A DNA stretch of 64,000 nucleotides. Source: Flavobacterium sp. KACC 22763 (lineage in GTDB: Bacteria > Bacteroidota > Bacteroidia > Flavobacteriales > Flavobacteriaceae). Each line of letters opens with the position of its first letter. The first letter of the stretch is position 1. Below the pieces are notes generated by a model. The model did no database searches, was not told the origin of the DNA, and was given only the letters and a program-made list of their open reading frames with translations. Shown in pieces: positions 26,590-33,277 of this stretch. The position numbers and the translations under genes were made by a program. The stretch covers positions 3,410,001-3,474,000 of the forward strand of contig NZ_CP117879.1 in NCBI RefSeq assembly GCF_028736155.1, written 5' to 3'.

Positions 26590-27069
26590 ATGGAAACAAC
26601 AACACCACTCATCATGGAAAAAACATCAGAAAAGAATACAGCAACATTTACTCATTTGAGTACTTTAAGCCAATATATAATTCCGTTTGGGAACTATATT
26701 TTTCCGCTAATCATTTGGACTAACTATAAAGACAAGTCTGAATTTGCAAATCATCACGGAAAACAGGCTTTAAACTTTCAATTAAGCATTCTGCTTTATT
26801 CGTTGATTTTAGCTCTTATTGCGATCCCGATTTTCGTTACTGTTTTCTTGCAGAATCTTCCATTAGAAGCTGTTTTTAATGACGACGATTTTGTAATCAG
26901 AAACTTTAACATTCAGGCAAACATCGGAATTTTAAGTGTAGGCATAACAGCTGTTATACTTTTCGGATTATTAAAATTTGTTGAATTCTTTTTAGTAATC
27001 TATGCTTCTATAAAAGCTTCAAACGGAGAATTATACAAATATCCAATTACGATTCCTTTTATAAAGTAA
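26590..27069 (+). CDS. DUF4870 domain-containing membrane protein
   Basis: This 159-residue protein has a short polar N-terminus, then the DUF4870 pattern: LSTLSQYIIPFGNYIFPLIIW, then KDKSEFANHHGKQALNFQLS, and two further hydrophobic helices with a YASIKASNGELYKYP tail. Three to four membrane spans are expected. DUF4870 proteins (Tic20-like topology) have no established function. It precedes the PadR/PspC operon by 155 bp. Confidence 0.85.
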   Translation: METTTPLIMEKTSEKNTATFTHLSTLSQYIIPFGNYIFPLIIWTNYKDKSEFANHHGKQALNFQLSILLYSLILALIAIPIFVTVFLQNLPLEAVFNDDDFVIRNFNIQANIGILSVGITAVILFGLLKFVEFFLVIYASIKASNGELYKYPITIPFIK

Positions 27070-27224
27070 TTTAAAACATTAAAAGTTATAGTCGAAACAT
27101 CAATCAAATCATATAAGTTTCGAAATCAATCATCACTCGAGAGCTCTGCTCGAACAGGCGAAGCAATCAAATCATCATCAATCAAAAAACGAATTGTTCA
27201 ATCAAAAAAAAACAAAATGAAATT

Positions 27225-27557
27225 ATGAACATTGAAAACACAAAAGCACAGATGCGCAAAGGTGTTCTTGAGTTTTGCATCCTATCTGTATTAAAAGAAA
27301 AAGACGCATATACATCTGAAATATTAGACACTTTAAAAAACGCAAAATTACTAGTTGTAGAAGGAACCGTTTACCCGTTGTTAACTAGATTAAAAAACGA
27401 TGGTTTACTTAATTATCGCTGGGAAGAATCGACCTCTGGGCCACCACGAAAATATTATGGATTAACCGAAATAGGACAAACATTTTTAAACGAACTTAGC
27501 GGTACTTGGACAGAGTTATCCGACGCCGTAAATCTAATCACCAATCAAAATCAATAA
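27225..27557 (+). CDS. PadR family transcriptional regulator
   Basis: This 110-residue winged-helix protein has the PadR core: MRKGVLEFCILSVLKEKDAYTSEIL, the recognition region VVEGTVYPLLTRLKNDGLL, and the wing ESTSGPPRKYYGLTEIG. It is the first gene of a tight operon with the PspC and GIN-domain genes (3-bp gaps), so it probably autoregulates the module. The effector is unknown. Confidence 0.92.
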   Translation: MNIENTKAQMRKGVLEFCILSVLKEKDAYTSEILDTLKNAKLLVVEGTVYPLLTRLKNDGLLNYRWEESTSGPPRKYYGLTEIGQTFLNELSGTWTELSDAVNLITNQNQ

Positions 27558-27560
27558 GTC

Positions 27561-29303
27561 ATGAACAAAACAGTAAATATTAACTTAGGCGGGATGTTTT
27601 TTCACATCGATGAAGATGCATACTTAAAATTGACACGCTACTTTGACGCTATAAAACGATCACTTAACAACTCATCTGGTCAGGATGAAATCATTAAAGA
27701 TATCGAAATGCGTGTTTCTGAATTGTTGACAGAAAAACAAAAAAGCGAAAAACATGTTGTTGGACTGAAAGATGTTGACGAGGTGATTGCGGTAATGGGT
27801 CAACCAGAAGATTATAGAATTGAGGACGAAGAAAACGCAAATCAATCTTTCAATAACTATACTGCAAGAAAACACAAAAAATTATACCGTGACAAAGAAA
27901 ATGGTATGATTGGAGGTGTGGCTACAGGTTTAGGCCATTATTTTGGAATTGATGCCGTTTGGATTAAAATCACATTCTTAATCTTTGTTTTTGCAGGTTT
28001 TGGAACTGGAATTTTAGCTTACTTCGTTCTTTGGATTGTAACTCCTGAAGCGGTTACAACTTCGGAAAAATTGGAAATGACAGGAGAGCCAGTAACAATT
28101 TCAAACATCGAAAAAAAAGTTCGCGAAGAAATTGATTCACTTTCTGAGAAATTCAAAAATGCAGATTATGACAAAATGGGAAACCAGGTAAAGTCGGGAG
28201 CTGGGAGAATAAGTAGTTCATTTGGAGACTTTGTCATGACGGTTTTTAAAATCTTTGCTAAATTTTTAGGCGTAATCCTAATCATATCAGGGATTTCAAC
28301 CTTAATCATGTTATTGATTGGCGTATTTACTCTAGGGACTAATATTTTTATCGATTTCCCTTGGCAGAATTTTATTGAAGCTGGAAACTTTACAGAATAT
28401 CCGCTTTGGTCATTCGGATTATTAATGTTCTTTGCTGTTGGAATTCCGTTTTTCTTCTTAACTCTTTTAGGATTTAAACTGTTATCTCCAAACTTAAAAT
28501 CAATCGGAAACATTACAAAATATACGCTTTTAGCTCTTTGGATTATTTCTATTGCAATTCTTACTAGTATTGGAATCAAACAGGCAACTGAAATTTCATA
28601 CGATAATAAAGTAGTAGAGAAAAAAGTTCTGGCAATCAAACCTGTCGATACTTTATACATCAAGTTCAAGTACAATGACTATTATACAAAAAGCTTGAAC
28701 CACTATAGAGAATTCGAATTTGTACAAGATTCTGCAAACAACGAATTGATTTATTCTAATGACGTGCGCTTACACGTATTACACACAGACGAATCGGCTC
28801 CGTTCATTCAGATCGAAAAAAGTGCAAGAGGAAACTCTTTTACAAACGCTAAAAAAAGAGCAGAAAAAATTAATTATAAGTTTCAAATTAGCGGAAATCA
28901 ATTACTTTTGGATAACTATTTTCTGACAGATGTAAAAAACAAATTCAGAGGACAAGAAGTTGACATTTATCTTTACTTACCAGAAGGGCAATTAGTTAAA
29001 CCAGATTCTTCTGTAAGAGATTACTATAACTCTGATGACAATTTCTTCGAATTGAATTACAACGGAGATTACAATTACAAAGTTGTAGGATCTAAAGTAA
29101 AATGTTTAAACTGTCCAGCTGATGAAGACAATGACAACGATGAAATTGACCACGAGAATATAAACGAAGAAATTAATAATGCCATTGATGATACTGACAC
29201 TATAAAAGAAGTTTCGGTTAAAATTAACGGTAAAGAAGTTTTAAACGGAAAAAAAGGAAAATTAACTATTGATAAAAACGGAGTTGTAATCAAAACTAAC
29301 TAA
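27561..29303 (+). CDS. PspC domain-containing envelope protein
   Basis: A 580-residue membrane protein. Residues 1-105 form a cytosolic domain with a DIEMRVSELL helix; the PspC domain follows at about 108-165 (LYRDKENGMIGGVATGLGHYFGIDAVWIKITF); further helices lie at about 225-350. The C-terminal ~230 residues are a large extracytoplasmic domain ending in an acidic Asp/Asn/Glu stretch. PspC proteins sense or buffer inner-membrane stress in the phage-shock response. No pspA or pspB is nearby. It is co-transcribed with the PadR and GIN genes. Confidence 0.88.
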   Translation: MNKTVNINLGGMFFHIDEDAYLKLTRYFDAIKRSLNNSSGQDEIIKDIEMRVSELLTEKQKSEKHVVGLKDVDEVIAVMGQPEDYRIEDEENANQSFNNYTARKHKKLYRDKENGMIGGVATGLGHYFGIDAVWIKITFLIFVFAGFGTGILAYFVLWIVTPEAVTTSEKLEMTGEPVTISNIEKKVREEIDSLSEKFKNADYDKMGNQVKSGAGRISSSFGDFVMTVFKIFAKFLGVILIISGISTLIMLLIGVFTLGTNIFIDFPWQNFIEAGNFTEYPLWSFGLLMFFAVGIPFFFLTLLGFKLLSPNLKSIGNITKYTLLALWIISIAILTSIGIKQATEISYDNKVVEKKVLAIKPVDTLYIKFKYNDYYTKSLNHYREFEFVQDSANNELIYSNDVRLHVLHTDESAPFIQIEKSARGNSFTNAKKRAEKINYKFQISGNQLLLDNYFLTDVKNKFRGQEVDIYLYLPEGQLVKPDSSVRDYYNSDDNFFELNYNGDYNYKVVGSKVKCLNCPADEDNDNDEIDHENINEEINNAIDDTDTIKEVSVKINGKEVLNGKKGKLTIDKNGVVIKTN

Positions 29304-29306
29304 ACC

Positions 29307-30041
29307 ATGATAAAAATAATCATTCATATTACGAAATTTATAATTGCGACTGTTACAGCCTTATTATTTGCTTCATGTAATTTTAACATGAATGCAATTG
29401 AAGGAAGCGGAAATGTTACAACAGAAAAAAGAACTGTTCAAGGAGAGTTTAAAAACATCTCTGTAAGCAACGCCATAGATGTAGTTGTTGTACAGTCTGA
29501 TGCTACAGAAATTACAGTCGAGGCTGATGACAATCTTCAAAAAGAAATTGTTACTAAAGTAGAAAACGGAACTCTTATTATTGAATGTAAATACAGCTCT
29601 TTCCGCAACATTACATCAAAAAAGGTAACAGTAAAAATGCCTGTTGTACATAAAATTGAAGCTTCTAGTGCTTCAACTGTTGAAACTGATGGACTTGTTC
29701 AAGGTGAAGATGTTACTTTGGAAGCTTCGAGCGCAGCATCGATGGATGTTAAAATCGAATCTGACAGAATTGCAATAGATGCTGGAAGCGGAAGTTCTAT
29801 AGATATTGAAGGTAAAGCTTTAAGCCTAACGACTTCGGTTTCAAGCGGAGGAAGTATTGATGCTGAAAAATTAATAGCAAACGACATTCATGCTGATGCC
29901 TCTAGCGGAGGAACAGTTTCTGTACAACCGGTCTTAAGCTTAAAAGCAGATGCTTCTAGCGGAGGAAATATTAATTACAGCGGGAATCCAAAAACGGTTG
30001 AAAAATCTTCAAGTTCTGGAGGAAGCGTAAGCAAAAGCTAA
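29307..30041 (+). CDS. Head GIN domain (DUF2807) lipoprotein
   Basis: A lipoprotein signal ends LLFASC (Cys 24). The mature protein is a DUF2807/GIN domain: GEFKNISVSNAIDVVVVQSD, EADDNLQKEIVTKVENGTLII, and a beta-helix region of serine/glycine repeats (SSAS, SSAAS, GSGSS, SSGGS) typical of head-GIN proteins. Known members have a bactofilin-like beta-helix scaffold; the function is unsettled. It is the third gene of the PadR-PspC operon (3-bp gap). Confidence 0.88.
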   Translation: MIKIIIHITKFIIATVTALLFASCNFNMNAIEGSGNVTTEKRTVQGEFKNISVSNAIDVVVVQSDATEITVEADDNLQKEIVTKVENGTLIIECKYSSFRNITSKKVTVKMPVVHKIEASSASTVETDGLVQGEDVTLEASSAASMDVKIESDRIAIDAGSGSSIDIEGKALSLTTSVSSGGSIDAEKLIANDIHADASSGGTVSVQPVLSLKADASSGGNINYSGNPKTVEKSSSSGGSVSKS

Positions 30042-30065
30042 AAAAGCAACTGTTAAATATAAACG

Positions 30066-30097
30066 AAATCATTCATCAAAAGTGGATGATTTTTTTA
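30066..30097 (+). terminator. Possible terminator between the two GIN genes
   Basis: A 7-bp stem AAATCAT/ATGATTT with a 13-nt loop is followed by a run of T residues. It is AT-rich and weak, so the second GIN gene may still be partly read through from upstream. Confidence 0.4.
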
Positions 30098-30124
30098 TAT
30101 TTGTCAAAATCAAATCTAGAATTA

Positions 30125-30985
30125 ATGAAAAAAAGTACCGCCCTACTCTTATTATTATTTGTTACGACTCTGACTTTCGCTCAAAAAAGAGAAAAAATTA
30201 AAGGTTCTAAAATTGTAACGACCTCAATAAAAGAAGTTGGAAGTTTTGATGCCCTTGAAGTCGATGATAATCTTGAAGTTTATCTAGAACAAGGAGAGAA
30301 AAACGAAATTAAAATTGAAGCCGATGATAACCTGCACGATATTGTAGGAATGGATTTAAGAGAAAAAACACTTCGATTATATACTAATAAAGAATCTACT
30401 ATTTTCAAGAAACTTTCTGTTAAGGTTACTTATACTAAATCATTGAATAAAGTAATCACCAAAAATGAAGCGATAGTGTATGCTATTCAAGAGCTACAAT
30501 TGGATGACATTACAATGAATTGTCTTGATTATTCTAAATTGTATTTGAATGTAAATTCAAAAAAATTCACTTTAATTGCCGATGATAAATCAAGAACAGA
30601 ATTAAACTTAAAAGCAGAGGACGGAAGTTTGCAATTGAGTAAATATGCTGGCGTTAAAACATTGGTTTCTGCTATAAAATTCAAATGCGATTTGTATCAA
30701 AAAGCAACCGCAGCAATTGAAGGAATTGCCGAAAAAGCCACTATTCGTTTAGACAATAATTCTGTTTTTACTGGAACAAAATTTACTTTGAAAGATGCAA
30801 ATGTAACAGCTGAAGGTTCTGCCGTTGCTACAATATTAGCAGATACGACTATCGCAATTGCAGCTGGAGACAAGTCTGAAATTTCATTATATGGTGATCC
30901 AAAAATAGAACTTACACGCTTTAGCGAAGAGGCAAAACTGATAAAAAAGCCAGGCGCAACAAAAGCAAAAACAACGACATTGTAG
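30125..30985 (+). CDS. GIN domain (DUF2807) secreted protein
   Basis: From the ATG at 30125 the product is 286 residues with a Sec signal peptide (to LTFAQ) and no lipobox. The body is a DUF2807 domain: VGSFDALEVDDNLEVYLEQGEKNEIKIEADDNL, then repeated short strands. It is a paralogue of the upstream lipoprotein, but is soluble or envelope-retained, not lipid-anchored. It ends just before a strong terminator. Confidence 0.85.
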   Translation: MKKSTALLLLLFVTTLTFAQKREKIKGSKIVTTSIKEVGSFDALEVDDNLEVYLEQGEKNEIKIEADDNLHDIVGMDLREKTLRLYTNKESTIFKKLSVKVTYTKSLNKVITKNEAIVYAIQELQLDDITMNCLDYSKLYLNVNSKKFTLIADDKSRTELNLKAEDGSLQLSKYAGVKTLVSAIKFKCDLYQKATAAIEGIAEKATIRLDNNSVFTGTKFTLKDANVTAEGSAVATILADTTIAIAAGDKSEISLYGDPKIELTRFSEEAKLIKKPGATKAKTTTL

Positions 30986-31020
30986 ACTTTGAAAACTTTT
31001 TAGGGTTTAAGATATAATGA

Positions 31021-31055
31021 AAAAGTCCCAATCATAAAGATTGGGACTTTTATTT
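31021..31055. terminator. Bidirectional terminator between GIN gene and trxB
   Basis: The perfect 13-bp stem AAAAGTCCCAATC/GATTGGGACTTTT (31021-31033, 31039-31051) has a 5-nt loop and T-rich flanks on both strands, suiting the convergent genes. Confidence 0.9.
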
Positions 31056-31059
31056 TATA

Positions 31060-31093
31060 GTCTGTAAACTGTGACTGAGACTGTAAACTAAAA
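31060..31093. repeat. CTGTAAACT/GACTGAGACTG word repeat
   Basis: The sequence has two direct copies of CTGTAAACT around GTGACTGAGA. The GACTGAGACTG-aAACTAAA part resembles the right arm of the inverted repeat at 8950-9028. It directly abuts the trxB stop codon. Confidence 0.55.
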
Positions 31094-31094
31094 A

Positions 31095-32042
31095 TTACTC
31101 TTTAGAAGCTAAATATCTTTCAGCATCCAATGCAGCCATACATCCAGTTCCAGCAGCAGTAATTGCCTGACGGTATACATGATCTGCAGCATCACCTGCT
31201 ACGAATACACCGTCAACATTTGTTTTAGATGTACCAGGAGTATTTATAATATATCCTGTCTCGTCAAGAGTAATATAATCTTTAAAAATATCTGTGTTTG
31301 GTTTGTGTCCAATTGCCACGAAGAAACCAGTTGCAGGAATTTCGATTGTTTCGCCAGTTGTTTTGTTCAAAGCTTTAACGGCATGAACTACATTGTTGTC
31401 TCCTAAAACTTCGACAGTATCGTGATGCATTAAAATCTCGATGTTTTCAGTTTTACGAACACGCTCTTCCATAATTTTAGAAGCTCTAAATTTATCGCTT
31501 CTAACTAACATGGTTACTTTTTTACAAAGTTTAGATAAGTAATGCGCTTCTTCACACGCAGAATCTCCTGCTCCAACAATAACAACATCTTGGTTTCTGT
31601 AGAAGAATCCGTCACAAACAGCACATGCAGAAACTCCACCACCCATATTTAAATAGTGTTGTTCTGATGGTAATCCTAAATATTTAGCCGAAGCACCTGT
31701 AGAAATAATTACAGTTTCACAGTGCAATTCGATAGTATCGTTAATCCAAACTTTATGAATATCTCCAGAAAAATCAACTTTTGTAGCCCATCCATCACGA
31801 ATATCTGCACCAAAACGTTTTGCTTGTTCCTGTAACTGAATCATCATTTCTGGTCCTGTAACTCCATCTACATAACCAGGAAAGTTTTCAACCTCATTAG
31901 TCGTAGTCAATTGACCACCAGGCTGCATTCCTTGATATAGAACTGGATTCATGTTAGCTCTAGCCGCATAAATAGCTGCAGTATAACCTGCGGGGCCAGA
32001 ACCTATAATAAGGCATTTAATTTTTTCGATTGTATTTGACAT
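31095..32042 (-). CDS. trxB: Thioredoxin-disulfide reductase
   Basis: NADPH-dependent flavoprotein that reduces thioredoxin. From the MSNTIEK start it is 315 residues with the FAD GSGPAGY motif (about 14-20), the redox-active CAVC (Cys140-Cys143), the NADPH motif VGAGDSACEEA (about 156-166), and the closing GVFVAGDAAD segment. The frame extends eight codons further upstream (32066), but the start at 32042 fits the family. It is monocistronic. Confidence 0.95.
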   Translation of the reverse strand: MSNTIEKIKCLIIGSGPAGYTAAIYAARANMNPVLYQGMQPGGQLTTTNEVENFPGYVDGVTGPEMMIQLQEQAKRFGADIRDGWATKVDFSGDIHKVWINDTIELHCETVIISTGASAKYLGLPSEQHYLNMGGGVSACAVCDGFFYRNQDVVIVGAGDSACEEAHYLSKLCKKVTMLVRSDKFRASKIMEERVRKTENIEILMHHDTVEVLGDNNVVHAVKALNKTTGETIEIPATGFFVAIGHKPNTDIFKDYITLDETGYIINTPGTSKTNVDGVFVAGDAADHVYRQAITAAGTGCMAALDAERYLASKE

Positions 32043-32174
32043 AGTAATAGTTTTTTTGAGTTGCAAATGTAAACTTTATTATAAAAAATATCGCCGAAAA
32101 TAAATCTGAAATAGCTATATCAAAATAAGTTTTATTTATTTTCATTTTTTCCTTTTACAAATCAAATTTATTTA

Positions 32175-32182
32175 TATCTTTG
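32175..32182 (+). promoter_or_regulatory. Predicted -7 box of the tRNA-Pro gene
   Basis: TATCTTTG matches TAnnTTTG and is followed by GCATCCGC, a context often seen before flavobacterial tRNA genes. It lies 38 bp upstream of the mature tRNA 5' end. Confidence 0.6.
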
Positions 32183-32219
32183 CATCCGCTTTCGGGCACT
32201 ACAATAAAAATTACATCTT

Positions 32220-32294
32220 CGGGGTGTAGCGTAGCCCGGTTATCGCGCCTGCTTTGGGAGCAGGAGGCCGCAGGTTCGAATCCTGCCACCCCGA
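32220..32294 (+). tRNA. tRNA-Pro (anticodon TGG)
   Basis: It folds as a canonical tRNA: acceptor CGGGGTG/CACCCCG, D arm GCG...CGC, anticodon stem CCTGC/GCAGG with loop TTTGGGA (anticodon TGG), 5-nt variable loop, T arm GCAGG-TTCGAAT-CCTGC, discriminator A. CCA is not encoded. It is the only intact copy in a tandem array in which two degenerate copies follow, each after a GIY-YIG gene. Confidence 0.97.
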
Positions 32295-32295
32295 C

Positions 32296-32327
32296 AAAAG
32301 CCGAACAGAAATGTTCGGCTTTTTTGT
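32296..32327 (+). terminator. Terminator after tRNA-Pro
   Basis: The 12-bp stem AAAAGCCGAACA/TGTTCGGCTTTT with a GAAA tetraloop is followed by T residues. The same hairpin is duplicated at 32661-32692. Confidence 0.9.
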
Positions 32328-32341
32328 TTAAAATCTATTTT

Positions 32342-32593
32342 ATGTTTTTCGTTTATATTCTTTACAGCACTACCAAGGAAAAGTTCTACATCGGTCAAAC
32401 AAATGATATCGAAGACAGACTTAGAAGACACAATAACGGACAATCATTATCTACAAAAAATGGTGCTCCATGGAAAATCATTTATACAATTCAATTAGAC
32501 TCAAGGTCTGAAGCAGTGACTTTGGAAAACAAAATAAAAAAACGTGGCGCAAAAAGATATCTTCAAGACATAAATTTTGAATATCAACTGTAG
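32342..32593 (+). CDS. GIY-YIG nuclease family protein, copy 1
   Basis: An 83-residue single-domain GIY-YIG protein: VYILYS and FYIGQT form the signature strands, DIEDRLRRHN carries the catalytic Arg region, and VTLENKIKKRG the metal-binding Glu. These domains cut DNA with one metal ion; small stand-alone versions are common in Bacteroidota, and their role is unsettled. The last Leu codon and the TAG stop are supplied by the next tRNA-derived segment. An ORF reading through the tRNA from 32180 exists but is not the likely start. The protein is identical to copy 2. Confidence 0.9.
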   Translation: MFFVYILYSTTKEKFYIGQTNDIEDRLRRHNNGQSLSTKNGAPWKIIYTIQLDSRSEAVTLENKIKKRGAKRYLQDINFEYQL

Positions 32594-32659
32594 CGTAGAA
32601 CGGTTATCGCGTCCCGCCTTAAAGCGGGATGGCCGCAGGTTCGAATCCTGCCACCCCGA
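32589..32659 (+). pseudogene. Degenerate tRNA-Pro copy (no 5' acceptor strand)
   Basis: It matches the intact tRNA from nucleotide 6 to the end, but lacks the 5' acceptor strand. Its anticodon arm is replaced by the near-palindrome TCCCGCCTTAAAGCGGGA (32612-32629), and the D loop has CC changed to AA. The T arm and 3' CACCCCGA are intact. It cannot form an acceptor stem, so it is not a working tRNA. Confidence 0.85.
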
Positions 32660-32660
32660 C

Positions 32661-32692
32661 AAAAGCCGAACAGAAATGTTCGGCTTTTTTGT
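32661..32692 (+). terminator. Terminator after the first degenerate tRNA copy
   Basis: An identical copy of the AAAAGCCGAACA-GAAA-TGTTCGGCTTTT hairpin found after the intact tRNA, carried along in the tandem duplication. Confidence 0.85.
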
Positions 32693-32707
32693 TTAAAATC
32701 TATTTTT

Positions 32708-32959
32708 ATGTTTTTCGTTTATATTCTTTACAGCACTACCAAGGAAAAATTCTACATCGGTCAAACAAATGATATCGAAGACAGACTTAGAAGGCACAAT
32801 AACGGACAATCATTATCTACAAAAAATGGTGCTCCATGGAAAATCATTTATACAATTCAATTAGACTCAAGGTCTGAAGCAGTGACTTTGGAAAACAAAA
32901 TAAAAAAACGTGGTGCAAAAAGATATCTTCAAGACATAAATTTTGAATATCAACTGTAG
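32708..32959 (+). CDS. GIY-YIG nuclease family protein, copy 2
   Basis: The 83-residue product is identical to copy 1; the genes differ by three synonymous changes (aag/aaa Lys, aga/agg Arg, ggc/ggt Gly). Silent-only divergence points to either recent duplication or selection on the protein. Its TAG stop again comes from the following tRNA-derived segment. Confidence 0.9.
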   Translation: MFFVYILYSTTKEKFYIGQTNDIEDRLRRHNNGQSLSTKNGAPWKIIYTIQLDSRSEAVTLENKIKKRGAKRYLQDINFEYQL

Positions 32960-33038
32960 CGTAGAACGGTTATCGCGTCCCGCCTTAAAGCGGGAAGGCC
33001 GCAGGTTCTCCCGAAAGCTTTCGGGACTGCCACCCCGA
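32955..33038 (+). pseudogene. Second degenerate tRNA-Pro copy with two palindromes
   Basis: Like the first degenerate copy it lacks the 5' acceptor strand and has TCCCGCCTTAAAGCGGGA in place of the anticodon arm (32978-32995). In addition, GAATC of the T loop/stem is replaced by the perfect 18-nt palindrome TCCCGAAAGCTTTCGGGA (33009-33026). The 3' CTGCCACCCCGA remains. Confidence 0.85.
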
Positions 33039-33039
33039 C

Positions 33040-33076
33040 AAAAGTCTTTTCATTTATTTAAAAAGACTTTTTTTTG
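33040..33076 (+). terminator. Terminator at the end of the tRNA/GIY-YIG array
   Basis: The stem AAAAGTCTTTT/AAAAGACTTTT (33040-33050, 33061-33071) is followed by more T residues. It differs from the terminator in units 1 and 2 and marks the right border of the array. Confidence 0.75.
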
Positions 33077-33150
33077 CTTTAGACTCAAATAAAAAACTTT
33101 GCGCCTTTGTTAGCTATTCCTTATACATACTAGAAACGAAACAAATAGTA

Positions 33151-33263
33151 TTCGCCACGAATTCACGAATTTTCTTTTTAAATACTTTATCTAATATTAT
33201 TCGAATTAATTCGAATAAATAATCGCGAAGATTTGAAAAAATAATTCGTGAATTCGTGGCGAA
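33151..33263. repeat. CGAATT-word inverted repeat, copy 2 (21-bp perfect arms)
   Basis: The arms 33151-33171 and 33243-33263 are perfect 21-bp inverted copies beginning TTCGCCACGAATTCACGAAT. The inner part is AT-rich with a shorter TTCGAATTAATTCGAA palindrome near 33199. The element lies between the tRNA/GIY-YIG array and the convergent beta-helix gene. Confidence 0.85.
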
Positions 33264-33277
33264 AAAAATCGTTCTTA

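Larger units (their letters stand above)
32225..33042 (+). repeat. Tandem array of tRNA-segment / GIY-YIG units (period ~365 bp)
   Basis: Unit 1 (32225-32588) and unit 2 (32589-32954) each contain tRNA-Pro nucleotides 6-75, a terminator and a GIY-YIG gene. A third partial unit (32955-33042) ends after the tRNA-like part. Period is 364 then 366 bp. The two GIY-YIG genes differ at only three bases, all silent. Junctions fall exactly at TGTAG, tRNA positions 6-10. Confidence 0.9.

Noticed and set aside
27103..27224. Tandem AATCAAATCAT words before the PadR gene as an array
   Set aside because: Only two to three irregular copies are present, with no inverted partner; too weak to call.
32180..32341. 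Longer GIY-YIG reading frame through the tRNA (from 32180)
   Set aside because: The extension is a translation of the tRNA and its terminator; the second copy has no such extension and begins at the equivalent ATG.
32589..32659. Second tRNA gene with a different anticodon
   Set aside because: The 5' acceptor strand is absent, so CACCCCG has no partner, and the anticodon arm is a palindrome, not a 7-nt loop.
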